DNA of 64,000 bases from JBCFBK01 sp038562555 (lineage in GTDB: Bacteria; Bacteroidota; Bacteroidia; Bacteroidales; Prolixibacteraceae): contig JBCFBK010000026.1 in assembly GCA_038562555.1 (NCBI GenBank), forward strand, positions 1 to 64,000, written 5' to 3'. Positions 40,886 through 49,579 of this stretch are shown piece after piece; within the stretch, counting starts at the first letter, position 1; each line of letters opens with the position of its first letter. Under the pieces are notes generated by a model. That model had not been told where the DNA came from, did not search any database, and worked only from the letters and a program-made list of their open reading frames with translations. Position numbers and translations under genes: made by a program.

Positions 40886-41311
40886 ATGCCGGAAAGTGAA
40901 ACAGGAGTCATTGATCCTGAGGAAAATATAAATATCCTGGTAGCCGAAGATGAAGAATACAACTACCTTTTCCTCTCTGAAATGTTCAGCGGGTATAATG
41001 TGACCATGACCCGCGCTTACAATGGGAAAATGGCCGTCGACACCTGTATGGAAAACGACCGGCTTCATCTCGTTTTAATGGATGTCCGCATGCCCGTCAT
41101 GGATGGATATGAAGCTGCAAAAAAAATCAAAAAAATCCGTCCTGCCCTGCCGGTCATTGCCCAGACGGCATTTGCCATGGAATCTGACCGGAAGCGTGCG
41201 ATAAACGAAGGATTTGACGACTACATCACTAAACCGGTTAAAAGCGATCTGTTGTTTGATCTGATCAACAAGTACGTGCCGGCACCTCATCCTTTAAAGC
41301 GCATCAAATAA
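40886..41311 (+). CDS. Single-domain response regulator (CheY-like receiver)
   Basis: 141 aa receiver domain with no output domain. INILVAEDEEYNY has the acidic pair, the phospho-acceptor Asp is in LVLMDVRMPVMDG, the switch Thr is in VIAQTAFA, and Lys is in DYITKPVKSD. It probably receives phosphate from a hybrid histidine kinase elsewhere and acts by protein contact. It stands alone, 200 nt after the GntR gene. Confidence 0.9.
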   Translation: MPESETGVIDPEENINILVAEDEEYNYLFLSEMFSGYNVTMTRAYNGKMAVDTCMENDRLHLVLMDVRMPVMDGYEAAKKIKKIRPALPVIAQTAFAMESDRKRAINEGFDDYITKPVKSDLLFDLINKYVPAPHPLKRIK

Positions 41312-41525
41312 GCCTGCCCAGGTTTACAGATACAAATGCAAGTGTTCTTCAGCGGCGAAACATGTCAACAGACTTTGTCGCCCTAACGGAATTGCCCTGA
41401 CTGAAATGATTTAAGCCAGTTTCGGGTGATTAAACGCAGGGATTTTGTAACTTCATGTCAAATTCCTGTATCGCTTTAAAAGCAACAACAGGCTAATTAA
41501 TGACCATAACCATACCTGATACATT

Positions 41526-42026
41526 ATGGAAGCACAAATACACTGGTATAAGAAATGGTATGAAAGTCAGTATCAGCTCTTTCTGGAAGATCAGCAAATC
41601 GGGGAAGTGAGTCCTGTTGCGTTCAGCAGCAAAACGGTCGCCTGTCTCAGCGGACAAAAATATCTTTTCCGGCCAAAGGGAATCCTGTTACGAAAAGTTG
41701 AAATTACAGACGCTGCAAGCCAGGAAAAACTTGGCAAAATCTGTTTTACAGGAGCTGGTATAACCGGCACGATCATCTTAAATACAAAGGAAGCTTTCCA
41801 GTTGCGTTGTATCAATATATTGGCGGCACGGTGGGCGATCTCCCAACGCGGGCACGATCTGATCACCTATACCGGCAATCATATGCAGGGGAAAATAAAA
41901 GCAGAAAACGCTGATCAGTTATTGTTGCTCGCAGGCCTGTACGCCAGTATTTTTCAATGGCGGAAAATACTGCTGCTGCTCATTATCCTGGTGCCCCTGG
42001 TGGTGATTTTCCTCAGAACAATATAA
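41526..42026 (+). CDS. Hypothetical membrane-anchored protein
   Basis: 166 aa; I recognise no family. The N-terminal 140 residues are soluble with many short beta strands (YQLFLEDQQIGEV, KYLFRPKGILLRKVEI, TGTIILNTKEAFQL, KIKAENADQLLLLAG). A C-terminal hydrophobic segment (about 146-163, RKILLLLIILVPLVVIF) would anchor it, with the soluble part probably in the cytoplasm. It is a single gene converging on yidC, with a hairpin between them. Confidence 0.75.
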   Translation: MEAQIHWYKKWYESQYQLFLEDQQIGEVSPVAFSSKTVACLSGQKYLFRPKGILLRKVEITDAASQEKLGKICFTGAGITGTIILNTKEAFQLRCINILAARWAISQRGHDLITYTGNHMQGKIKAENADQLLLLAGLYASIFQWRKILLLLIILVPLVVIFLRTI

Positions 42027-42029
42027 TCG

Positions 42030-42064
42030 GGAGGCCAGGCAATACAAATGACTGCCTGACCTCC
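42030..42064. terminator. Bidirectional hairpin between the hypothetical gene and yidC
   Basis: GGAGG and CAGGCA pair with TGCCTG and CCTCC with one mismatch between the two helices. Short T tracts follow on the plus strand. Confidence 0.65.
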
Positions 42065-42072
42065 GGGTTTGT

Positions 42073-43992
42073 CTATTTCGGTAGCTGAACGCCCCGGTCG
42101 CGGGCAATTTTTTCAAGCTTTTTCTGAAAGTTCGATTTTTGAACGGGCTTTTTCTTGTTGGCGTGCAACTGTTTTCGGATCTTATCCTCGTCAATAAATC
42201 TCTGAAAGAGAAACATCTGTCCAATCGTGATCAGGTTGGCAAGAAAGTAATAGTAACTTAAACCTGCCGGATAGCTGTTAAGGATGAACAGGAACATAAC
42301 CGGCATCATATACATCATCGTTTTCATTCCGGGCATGGTCTGCGTACTGCTTGTAGCCTGCGAATTCATCTTTGTTGAGAGAATCGTTGTTACGGTCATC
42401 AACAGGCAGAATAAGCTGACATGATCGCCATACAGGGGTATATTAAATGGCAGGCTCAGGATCGAATCGAACGAAGAAAGATCGTCCGCCCACAGGAAGC
42501 TTTCCTGCCGGAGTTCGATCGATGCCGGAAAAAAGAAGAATAAGGCAAACAGGATCGGCATCTGCAGCAACATGGGCAGACATCCGCCCATTGGGTTCAC
42601 GCCCGCTTTTTTGTATAAAGCCATCACTGCCTGTTGCTTTTCCATTGGCTTATCTTTGCCGAATTTTTCATTGAGTTCGTCCATTTCAGGCTTTAATGCT
42701 TTCATTTTTGCCTGTGAAATGTAAGACTTGTAGGTGAACGGCAGCAGGATCAGCTTGATAAAAATCGTCAACAGTAAAATAATGATCCCGAAGTTGGCTA
42801 TGTAATTCCGCAGAAAATTAAATACCGGGATGACCAGGTACCTGTTCACCGGACGCAGAATGGAATATCCCAGGTTAATCAGCCTGTCGAGCGAAATATC
42901 ATACTGTTTAAGGGTCTGAAAGTGATTGGGGCCGAAGTAGAGCCTCATGCCATAGGTCTGACTCTGTTTGTTTTCGTACGGGAAAGCGATATCAGCATAG
43001 AATTTTCCTACATACTGGTCGCTTTCTTCGAGATAATCATACTTAATATCGGCTGTTGGAAATGCATCATCGGCAATAAGCGTCGAATTGAAAAACAAAT
43101 GTTTAAAACTGATCCATTTAACACGGGTGGTCAGAGTTTCTTCACTTGACTTTGCCGGACTCAGTTTTTCAACATCGTCCTCATAATATTTGTAATTCAC
43201 CGAGGTGTAATTGTCTTCGCCATACTTCGACTTCTTCTCGAGTCGCGGCCCGGCCTGTGCCCAGGTAAAATTCAGGTAGTTCGAATTCGACTGGATCAGT
43301 TCACTCATGCCCACCACGTTTACTTTAAAGCCGACCATATAAGAATTATGCTTCAGGGAATATTCGTATTCGAGATAAGCCTGGTCAGTGGCCGCCAGTT
43401 TCATGCGCAGCGACTGTTCCTCTCCTCCCTGCTCCTCATTGTACTTTTCATTTCCTTCCTTGCCCTTTTTCACTTCCGGCCCTCCGGCTGTAAGCATGGT
43501 TTCGGTTGAGGAGGGAATAAAGTACAGGTCGTCGGTACGGATACTCCTGTTTTGCGCGAAGAAGTTCAGCCCGAACGAATTTTCAGGTCCCCCGAAAAGA
43601 ATCAGCGGCAATGAATCATAGGTCTGGTAATTCTTCAATTCGACCGAATAGATCTTACCTCCTCTTGTGGATACCTGAATCTTCATCAGGTTATTTTCGA
43701 GTGTAATGAGTTTTTCTTCTCCGGCAGCGGCCAGAGCAAAAGCCCCAAAACGGTTGGCGGCATCCTGCTGAACCCGGGCGGAATCCATCGTTGCAGCCGG
43801 CAAGGAGTCGTTCATCTGCTGGACCTCCGACCTCACTTGCGCTTCCTGCTGAAGCCGGGCTTCGACCTGGGTAACAGAGTCCTGGCGGCGTCTGGCTGCT
43901 TCGATCTCCTCCTGCGAAGGCTTGTTCAGGTAACTAAAACCAATCAGAATGGCAAAAATCAGCACCATCCCAATAATTGTATTTCTATCCAT
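42073..43992 (-). CDS. yidC: Membrane protein insertase YidC
   Basis: 639 aa inner-membrane insertase for membrane proteins. N-terminal TM (TIIGMVLIFAILIGFSYL), then a large periplasmic beta-sandwich domain (about 75-370), then the conserved insertase core. Core features include ILLLTIFIKLILLPFTYKSY with the hydrophilic-groove Lys/Ser region, NPMGGCLPMLLQMPILFALF, MPVMFLFILNSYPAGLSYYY and a basic C-terminal tail (HANKKKPVQKSNFQKKLEKI) that contacts ribosomes. It starts 21 nt after pyrG on the same strand, so probably one operon. Confidence 0.96.
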   Translation of the reverse strand: MDRNTIIGMVLIFAILIGFSYLNKPSQEEIEAARRRQDSVTQVEARLQQEAQVRSEVQQMNDSLPAATMDSARVQQDAANRFGAFALAAAGEEKLITLENNLMKIQVSTRGGKIYSVELKNYQTYDSLPLILFGGPENSFGLNFFAQNRSIRTDDLYFIPSSTETMLTAGGPEVKKGKEGNEKYNEEQGGEEQSLRMKLAATDQAYLEYEYSLKHNSYMVGFKVNVVGMSELIQSNSNYLNFTWAQAGPRLEKKSKYGEDNYTSVNYKYYEDDVEKLSPAKSSEETLTTRVKWISFKHLFFNSTLIADDAFPTADIKYDYLEESDQYVGKFYADIAFPYENKQSQTYGMRLYFGPNHFQTLKQYDISLDRLINLGYSILRPVNRYLVIPVFNFLRNYIANFGIIILLLTIFIKLILLPFTYKSYISQAKMKALKPEMDELNEKFGKDKPMEKQQAVMALYKKAGVNPMGGCLPMLLQMPILFALFFFFPASIELRQESFLWADDLSSFDSILSLPFNIPLYGDHVSLFCLLMTVTTILSTKMNSQATSSTQTMPGMKTMMYMMPVMFLFILNSYPAGLSYYYFLANLITIGQMFLFQRFIDEDKIRKQLHANKKKPVQKSNFQKKLEKIARDRGVQLPK

Positions 43993-44013
43993 AAAGAACC
44001 TAATTTTCTGTCA

Positions 44014-45615
44014 TTAATGCATTGCTGCGTTTACAAAAGCTACAAACAACGGGTGTGGATTTAAAACGGTACTGCTGTACTCCGGATGATACTGAACACC
44101 GACGAACCATTTGTGTTCGGGAATCTCAATGACTTCTACAAGATTGGTATCGGGATTAGTTCCCACGGGCTTCATGCCGGCCTTCCTGAAATCTTCAAGG
44201 TAATGATTATTAAATTCGTACCGGTGACGGTGACGTTCGTAGATTTCCGATGTGCCGTAAGCTTTAAATAAATTCGATGATTTGTCGGAAATCCTGCATA
44301 AATAAGCTCCCAGACGCATTGTCCCCCCTTTTTCGGTAATCCCTTTTTGTTCCTCCATCAGGTCGATAACCGGGTATTCGGTTTTTTCATTCATTTCGGT
44401 CGAGTCGGCACCTTCAAGCCCGAGTACATTTCTGGCAAATTCGATGACTGCCATCTGCATGCCAAGGCAAATACCGAGGAAAGGCACGTTATTTTCACGG
44501 GCATATTGTACGGCCACTATTTTTCCCTCAATACCACGATGCCCGAATCCGGGAGCTACGATGATCCCTGAAAGTCCGACCAGCATCGACCCGACATTTT
44601 CATGATCCAACTTCTCGGAATGGATCAGCTTCAGGTTGACCTTTACCCGGTTCTGCGCTCCGGCGTGGATTAACGCCTCCATAATCGATTTATAGGCATC
44701 CTGTAATTCCACATATTTGCCCACAAGGCCTATGCAGACTTCACTCTCCGGATTTTTATGCTTTGTCAAAAATTCATTCCAATCATCCAGTCTGGGTTCA
44801 TCCCGTAACGGTAGTTTCAGTTTCTTAAGCACCGTCACATCCAGTTTTTCCTCCAGCATCTTGATGGGCACTTCATAAATGGTCGGGACATCGATCGATT
44901 GTACAACTGCATTGATTTCGACGTTACAAAACAGCGCCACCTTTTTCCGGATGCTGATATCCAGGTCATGCTCCGTACGCAGCACCAGCACGTCGGGTTG
45001 GACCCCGTTTTCAAGCAGCATTTTAACGGAATGTTGGGTCGGCTTTGTTTTTAACTCTCCAGACGCAGCCAGATAAGGCACCAGCGTAAGGTGAATGACC
45101 AGTGCATTGTGACCAAGCTCCCATTTCAACTGACGAACAGCTTCTACGTAGGGCAGCGATTCGATATCGCCCACCGTACCTCCGATTTCAGTGACAACAA
45201 TATCATAATTGCGCTTGGTTCCCAAAAATTTGATCTTCCGTTTGATTTCATCGGTAATGTGCGGAATGATCTGAACCGTCTTTCCAAGATAGTCACCTCT
45301 GCGTTCCTTATTGATCACAGACTGATAGATCCTTCCGGTAGTGACATTATTGGCCTGCGAGGTATGGACGTTTAAAAAACGCTCATAATGCCCCAGATCC
45401 AGATCGGTTTCTGCACCATCCTGGGTGACGTAACATTCGCCGTGCTCATAGGGATTAAGTGTGCCCGGATCTACATTGATATAGGGATCCAGCTTCTGAA
45501 TGGTTACCGAATAACCCCTGGCCTGCAAGAGTTTAGCTAAAGATGCCGCCAATATTCCCTTTCCCAGGGAAGAGGTTACACCTCCGGTCACGAAAATATA
45601 CTTGGTTGCTGACAA
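44014..45615 (-). CDS. pyrG: CTP synthase
   Basis: 533 aa. The synthetase domain (1-265) begins KYIFVTGGVTSSLGKGILAA (P-loop) and has DPYINVDPGTLNPYEHGECY. The glutaminase domain (about 290-533) has the nucleophile Cys in FLGICLGMQMAVIE, and His/Glu in VQYHPEYSS. It makes CTP from UTP, ATP and glutamine in the cytoplasm. A Bacteroidota promoter lies just upstream, and yidC follows. Confidence 0.97.
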   Translation of the reverse strand: MSATKYIFVTGGVTSSLGKGILAASLAKLLQARGYSVTIQKLDPYINVDPGTLNPYEHGECYVTQDGAETDLDLGHYERFLNVHTSQANNVTTGRIYQSVINKERRGDYLGKTVQIIPHITDEIKRKIKFLGTKRNYDIVVTEIGGTVGDIESLPYVEAVRQLKWELGHNALVIHLTLVPYLAASGELKTKPTQHSVKMLLENGVQPDVLVLRTEHDLDISIRKKVALFCNVEINAVVQSIDVPTIYEVPIKMLEEKLDVTVLKKLKLPLRDEPRLDDWNEFLTKHKNPESEVCIGLVGKYVELQDAYKSIMEALIHAGAQNRVKVNLKLIHSEKLDHENVGSMLVGLSGIIVAPGFGHRGIEGKIVAVQYARENNVPFLGICLGMQMAVIEFARNVLGLEGADSTEMNEKTEYPVIDLMEEQKGITEKGGTMRLGAYLCRISDKSSNLFKAYGTSEIYERHRHRYEFNNHYLEDFRKAGMKPVGTNPDTNLVEVIEIPEHKWFVGVQYHPEYSSTVLNPHPLFVAFVNAAMH

Positions 45616-45645
45616 AACTGAAATATTTAATATTTTTTAAAACGC

Positions 45646-45678
45646 CAAAGTTAAACAATTAAAACTATTGCGCTCAAA
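45646..45678 (-). promoter_or_regulatory. Promoter of pyrG-yidC
   Basis: Minus strand TTTG (45,678-45,675), 21-nt spacer, TAACTTTG (45,653-45,646): both elements match the Bacteroidota consensus. Confidence 0.75.
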
Positions 45679-45738
45679 AAAAATCAGGCGTTATTCTCTG
45701 AATAGCGTAAGAAACCGCTCGCGAAAAATGAAGCTGCA

Positions 45739-45768
45739 ATAAAAAACCCGCCGGGTCGGCAGCGGGTT
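45739..45768 (-). terminator. Terminator of the DUF349 gene
   Basis: On the minus strand, the AACCCGC/GCGGGTT stem is followed by six T, 12 nt after the stop codon. Confidence 0.85.
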
Positions 45769-45779
45769 AATCATATCGA

Positions 45780-47984
45780 CTAATCTTCGTCGTCCATTTC
45801 ATCAATAATGCGTATCTTCTCTTTCAGGAACTCAATTTTCTCCTGAGTAGCCTGAATCTTTCTGTTTACATCATCGATCAGGGACTCGGCGTTCTTCGTA
45901 TTTGCAAAGAAGCCGATATTGTTATTGAGCAGAGCCAGATCATTCTCCATCTGCTTCAATCTGACTGCGTATTTATCGCGCTCGAAGCGCATTTTATTCT
46001 GTCCCCGGCCCGTACCGGAAATATTAGACATTTTACTTTTAAATTTCAACAGATTGCGTTTCTGATCGTCTATCTTAAGATGATCAAAATGAGCGTTGAT
46101 CGCATCACGGAATTCATTCTGGATGCGGTCCTTGTCTTTGAAGGGCACATGCCCGATTTCAGCCCACCGCTGCTGAAATTCCCTCATCCGGGCCAAATCA
46201 GTATCTTCATCCCGGGTGAACTGGTAATTTTTTACTTCTGCTATCAGCGCTCTTTTCAACTCGAGGTTTTCATCCTGTTCATGATCAACGACTGAGAAAT
46301 GCTTTGATTTCTGATCAAAAAAGTAGTCACAGGCGGAGCGAAATCTTTTCCAGATGGCATCAGACTGTTTCCGCGGTACCGGGCCGACCTCCTTCCACTT
46401 CTTCTGGATACGGATGAATTCATCAGTGGTCTTTTTCCAGTCGGTACTGTCTTTGATCGCTTCAGCCTGAAGGCACAGATCGATTTTCATTTGCAGGTTA
46501 TTTACCTGAAATTCCTTGTTCTGGGTGTAAAATTCCCGTTTGGCATCAAAAAAACGGTCGCAGGCGCTGCGGAAACGTTCATAAATCCGGTTATTTTCTT
46601 TGCGTGGAGTAAAACCAACGGTCCGCCATTCCTTCTGTAATTCAACCAACTCCTTCGCCATGTCGTCCCAATCTTTATGGGTCTCCAACTGCATGGAGGC
46701 AATTTCTTCCGCTTTTTCGCATAAAGCCGTTTTTGCCTCAAGATTTCTCTTCTGCTCGTTCCTGCGCTCTTCAAAGTACTCCTGCTGCTTCTTGTTAATC
46801 AGCTGGGTAATAGCTTTAAACCGCTCCCAAAGTTCATCTTTATTTTCGCGCGGAACAGGACCGATCTCCCGCCATTGTTCATGGTATTTTTGCAGAATAT
46901 TAAAAGCCTGGATAATGGAAGGTTCCTGCAATAACTCTTCGGCTTTGACACAAAGATCATTCTTCAGTTCTATGTTCTTTTTCAGATCAAGATCGCGCAG
47001 TTCCCTGTTGATCTTGATATAATCATAGAAATTCTCCACGTGGTGATGGTAAGTCTCCCAAAGATCTTTTAGCCTGGCCTGAGGCACAGGTCCCGTGTCC
47101 CGCCATCGCTGCTGAAGTTCCCTGAATTCCTGAAAAGTTCTGTTTATCGACTCTTTCCGGTTCACCAGCGACTTGATTTCTTCAATAATATCGTACTTGA
47201 CCTGAAGGTTTTGGTCCTTTTCTTCATCAAGCATCTTAACCTGCTCACTTTTTTGCTGGCGGAAATCTTTCAGCAGGTTTTTCAGATCTTCTTCATAAAA
47301 AAGGTTGCCCGGAACGAACTCGCTTTCATCGCCGCCCTGCTCCAGAAATCTCTTTTTTTCTTCTTCTGCGTTTTCCCGGTGTTTCTGATAGAAATTGATT
47401 TTTATACGTTCAATGTCATCCCTTATATCATCCTCTTTTGATCCGGTAATTAGCTCCCGCAAGGCATTGATCAATTCTACCTCCGAATAGTCCGAATAAT
47501 CGGTCCCGCCATGAGAAATTACCTCATCATCATTCTCCAAAGCCGTAACCTCCTGCGCTTGCTGTTCCGCCTCCGGAACTTCAGGCAGAGCCTCTTCTGC
47601 GAATTGTTCTGTCGTACTGTCTTCCTTTTGCCCGTCCGGGGTCTCCTCCTGCCCGCCGGGAACAACAACCTCACCCTGATCTGCGGCAGATTCCTGCTGA
47701 ATCAATTCCTCCTCTGCCGAAACCGGTTCTTCCGGTTCAGCATCCGGTTCTTCATCTCCATCTGTTTCAACTTCCCCCTGCTCAGAAACATGTTGCCCGT
47801 CCGGAAAACTTTCCGTGTTTGTTTTATTTTCGTCAGTTTCTTCTGCAAGCATCTCCTTCTGCTCCTGAATAGTTAGTTCCTCGCCTTCAGAGGCTTCATT
47901 TTCCTGCCGCATAGCCTCGACTCCGTTATCGTCCGGGGTGGCTTTTAACTCATCGTTTGAGTTTTTCAGATCTTTGGGTTCCAT
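45780..47984 (-). CDS. DUF349 repeat protein, long acidic N-terminus
   Basis: 734 aa cytoplasmic protein. The first 165 residues are very acidic and low complexity (Glu, Gln, Asp), probably disordered. The rest contains at least five DUF349 repeats, each a helical hairpin with the Trp-Gly-Pro signature: QQRWRDTGPVPQARLKDLWE, QWREIGPVPRENKDELW, EWRTVGFTPRKENNRIY, KWKEVGPVPRKQSDAIW and QRWAEIGHVPFKDKDRI. The C-terminus is coiled-coil. Function is not known. Start ATG 47984 (MEPKDLKNSNDE) is preferred to a TTG at 48,026 in the same frame. Confidence 0.87.
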   Translation of the reverse strand: MEPKDLKNSNDELKATPDDNGVEAMRQENEASEGEELTIQEQKEMLAEETDENKTNTESFPDGQHVSEQGEVETDGDEEPDAEPEEPVSAEEELIQQESAADQGEVVVPGGQEETPDGQKEDSTTEQFAEEALPEVPEAEQQAQEVTALENDDEVISHGGTDYSDYSEVELINALRELITGSKEDDIRDDIERIKINFYQKHRENAEEEKKRFLEQGGDESEFVPGNLFYEEDLKNLLKDFRQQKSEQVKMLDEEKDQNLQVKYDIIEEIKSLVNRKESINRTFQEFRELQQRWRDTGPVPQARLKDLWETYHHHVENFYDYIKINRELRDLDLKKNIELKNDLCVKAEELLQEPSIIQAFNILQKYHEQWREIGPVPRENKDELWERFKAITQLINKKQQEYFEERRNEQKRNLEAKTALCEKAEEIASMQLETHKDWDDMAKELVELQKEWRTVGFTPRKENNRIYERFRSACDRFFDAKREFYTQNKEFQVNNLQMKIDLCLQAEAIKDSTDWKKTTDEFIRIQKKWKEVGPVPRKQSDAIWKRFRSACDYFFDQKSKHFSVVDHEQDENLELKRALIAEVKNYQFTRDEDTDLARMREFQQRWAEIGHVPFKDKDRIQNEFRDAINAHFDHLKIDDQKRNLLKFKSKMSNISGTGRGQNKMRFERDKYAVRLKQMENDLALLNNNIGFFANTKNAESLIDDVNRKIQATQEKIEFLKEKIRIIDEMDDED

Positions 47985-48039
47985 GTGTTCTTTTTTTAAA
48001 TCATGGGGTAATTTCAGATTTTGCAACTGACTCCCTCTA

Positions 48040-48071
48040 CGAAAATATAATTTTCAATACGAATAGTCAAA
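48040..48071 (-). promoter_or_regulatory. Promoter of the DUF349 gene
   Basis: Minus strand TTTG (48,071-48,068), 20-nt spacer, TATTTTCG (one mismatch to TAnnTTTG, 48,047-48,040). Confidence 0.55.
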
Positions 48072-48190
48072 GAAAACAAAAATTAATTCACAATTCGTGT
48101 GTTATATTGTTTATTTTTAATAATCAATCTTTTACCAGACTATGTCTTCTGTCCGCTTTTTTTCTTCTTTTTGATTGACTGCCAAACAGA

Positions 48191-48226
48191 AAAGGCCGCC
48201 TTTTTCAAAAAAAGCAGCCCTCATTC
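48191..48226 (-). terminator. Terminator of hsp20
   Basis: On the minus strand, the GCTGC-TTTTT and AAAAA-G-GCGGC arms form a hairpin with one bulge, then CTTTTC. It lies about 20 nt after the hsp20 stop. Confidence 0.55.
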
Positions 48227-48245
48227 CACAAACCGGCTTCAATCA

Positions 48246-48683
48246 TCAACCAATCTCTACCTCACGCCTTTGCGGAATTGTTTCTTCTTTTTTCGAGACG
48301 GTGATCGTTAAAATACCATTTTTAAACGACGCATTTATTTTCGCGGCATCCAGCTTCTCCGAAAGCCTAAATTTCTTTTCGAAATTTCCTGTCCGGAATT
48401 CAACCCGCACATCGCGCGATTCCTTCTGCGTCTGGTCTTCAGCCTCTCCCTTAACAACCAAAAGATCTTCCGCAACCTCTATCTTTACCTGATCCTTCTC
48501 GTAACCGGGAAGAGACATTTTAATTTCCACTTCCTGTTCGTTTTCGTATAAATTCGTTGCAGGATTGACCAATTCATTTCTGCCATAACGGTCATAGCAG
48601 AATTCAGAGGTCAGAAAATCATTTAACAAACGGCTGGCCACTCCCGTTTGGTATACCGGATAATTAACTTTCAAGAATTTCAT
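48246..48683 (-). CDS. Small heat-shock protein (Hsp20/alpha-crystallin)
   Basis: 145 aa ATP-independent cytoplasmic chaperone. The alpha-crystallin domain spans about residues 40-135 (NEQEVEIKMSLPGYEKDQVKI has the strand-pairing region; FRLSEKLDAAKINASFKNGI has the conserved A-x-x-x-N-G-x-L type end). The C-terminal IPQRREVEIG holds the IxQ-like tail used for oligomer contacts. Start ATG 48683 is set by a rare strong Shine-Dalgarno, AGGAGG, 9 nt upstream. Confidence 0.94.
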   Translation of the reverse strand: MKFLKVNYPVYQTGVASRLLNDFLTSEFCYDRYGRNELVNPATNLYENEQEVEIKMSLPGYEKDQVKIEVAEDLLVVKGEAEDQTQKESRDVRVEFRTGNFEKKFRLSEKLDAAKINASFKNGILTITVSKKEETIPQRREVEIG

Positions 48684-48692
48684 ACTATTTTT

Positions 48693-48698
48693 CCTCCT
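48693..48698 (-). promoter_or_regulatory. Strong Shine-Dalgarno of hsp20
   Basis: A complete AGGAGG on the minus strand 9 nt before ATG. Almost no other gene in the window has one, which suggests high or stress-regulated translation. Confidence 0.75.
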
Positions 48699-48840
48699 AA
48701 TTTTAATTTTGAATGTTTTCCCTTGCTATTCAAGTTTTATTCCACTCCCGGTTCACCCCTTAAATAATGACATATTTACCGATTTATTAAAAAAATCATG
48801 CCACAATGACGTTTTTTTTAACCTATACCCCCTCTTTTTA

Positions 48841-48861
48841 CTTACGACTTACGACTTACGA
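48841..48861. repeat. Heptamer tract E in the trmD promoter
   Basis: Three exact tandem CTTACGA heptamers followed by CTAATC. The second copy contains the TTAC that lies at the -33 position of the trmD promoter. Confidence 0.85.
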
Positions 48862-48879
48862 CTAATCTTCCTACTTTTG
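48849..48879 (+). promoter_or_regulatory. Promoter of trmD
   Basis: TACTTTTG at 48,872-48,879 is an exact -7 element. At the 19-nt spacing upstream is TTAC (48,849-48,852) inside the heptamer tract. ATG follows 14 nt later. Confidence 0.65.
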
Positions 48880-48892
48880 CAAAAAAAGAATT

Positions 48893-49573
48893 ATGCGCAT
48901 CGATGTTTTAACGGTGATTCCGGAATTGCTCGACAGCCCTTTCAATCATTCTATAATCAAGCGGGCAAAAGAGAAAGGTTACGTCGAAATTCACGTTCAT
49001 AATATTCGTGATTTTTCAACCGACAAACACCGGCGGACCGATGATTATGCATTTAGCGGCGGAGCCGGTATGGTCATGACAATACAGCCTATCGAAGCCG
49101 CGATTGAATATCTGAAAGCCCAGCGCAACTATGACGAGATTATTTATACAAGCCCCGACGGAGAAGTGTTTACTCAGAAAACGGCGAATCAGTTATCGCT
49201 GAAAGAGAATATCATGATCCTTTGCGGTCACTATAAAGGAGTTGATCAGCGTGTTCGTGACCACCTGGTCACCCGCGAAATTTCTATTGGCGATTATGTG
49301 CTCACCGGGGGCGAACTGGCAGCGGCGGTGATGGCCGACAGCGTTATCCGGCTGATCCCGGGAGTTATCTCAGACGAGACTTCAGCCCTCACCGATTCTT
49401 TCCAGGATAATTTGCTAAGTTCCCCGGTATACACGCGTCCCGCCGATTACAAAGGATGGAAGGTCCCCGACATCCTGATCAGCGGGAACGACCGGCAGAT
49501 CGATGAATGGAAAGAAAAACAGGCTCTGGAACGGACCAGAAGACTCCGTCCGGACCTGCTGGATCAGGAATAA
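48893..49573 (+). CDS. trmD: tRNA (guanine-37-N1)-methyltransferase
   Basis: 226 aa, SPOUT-class methyltransferase that modifies G37 next to the anticodon, using SAM, and prevents frameshifting. N-terminal MRIDVLTVIPELLDSPFNHSI. The trefoil-knot region is ILCGHYKGVDQRV and EISIGDYVLTGGELAAAVM, with the conserved Asp-containing VISDETSALTDSF. Its length is standard. It is a single gene that ends 6 nt before the converging nuclease gene. Confidence 0.96.
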   Translation: MRIDVLTVIPELLDSPFNHSIIKRAKEKGYVEIHVHNIRDFSTDKHRRTDDYAFSGGAGMVMTIQPIEAAIEYLKAQRNYDEIIYTSPDGEVFTQKTANQLSLKENIMILCGHYKGVDQRVRDHLVTREISIGDYVLTGGELAAAVMADSVIRLIPGVISDETSALTDSFQDNLLSSPVYTRPADYKGWKVPDILISGNDRQIDEWKEKQALERTRRLRPDLLDQE

Positions 49574-49579
49574 CCGGGC

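Noticed and set aside
41330..41361. GGCGA/TCGCC hairpin before the hypothetical gene at 41,526
   Set aside because: Only five pairs with a long loop; within chance expectation.
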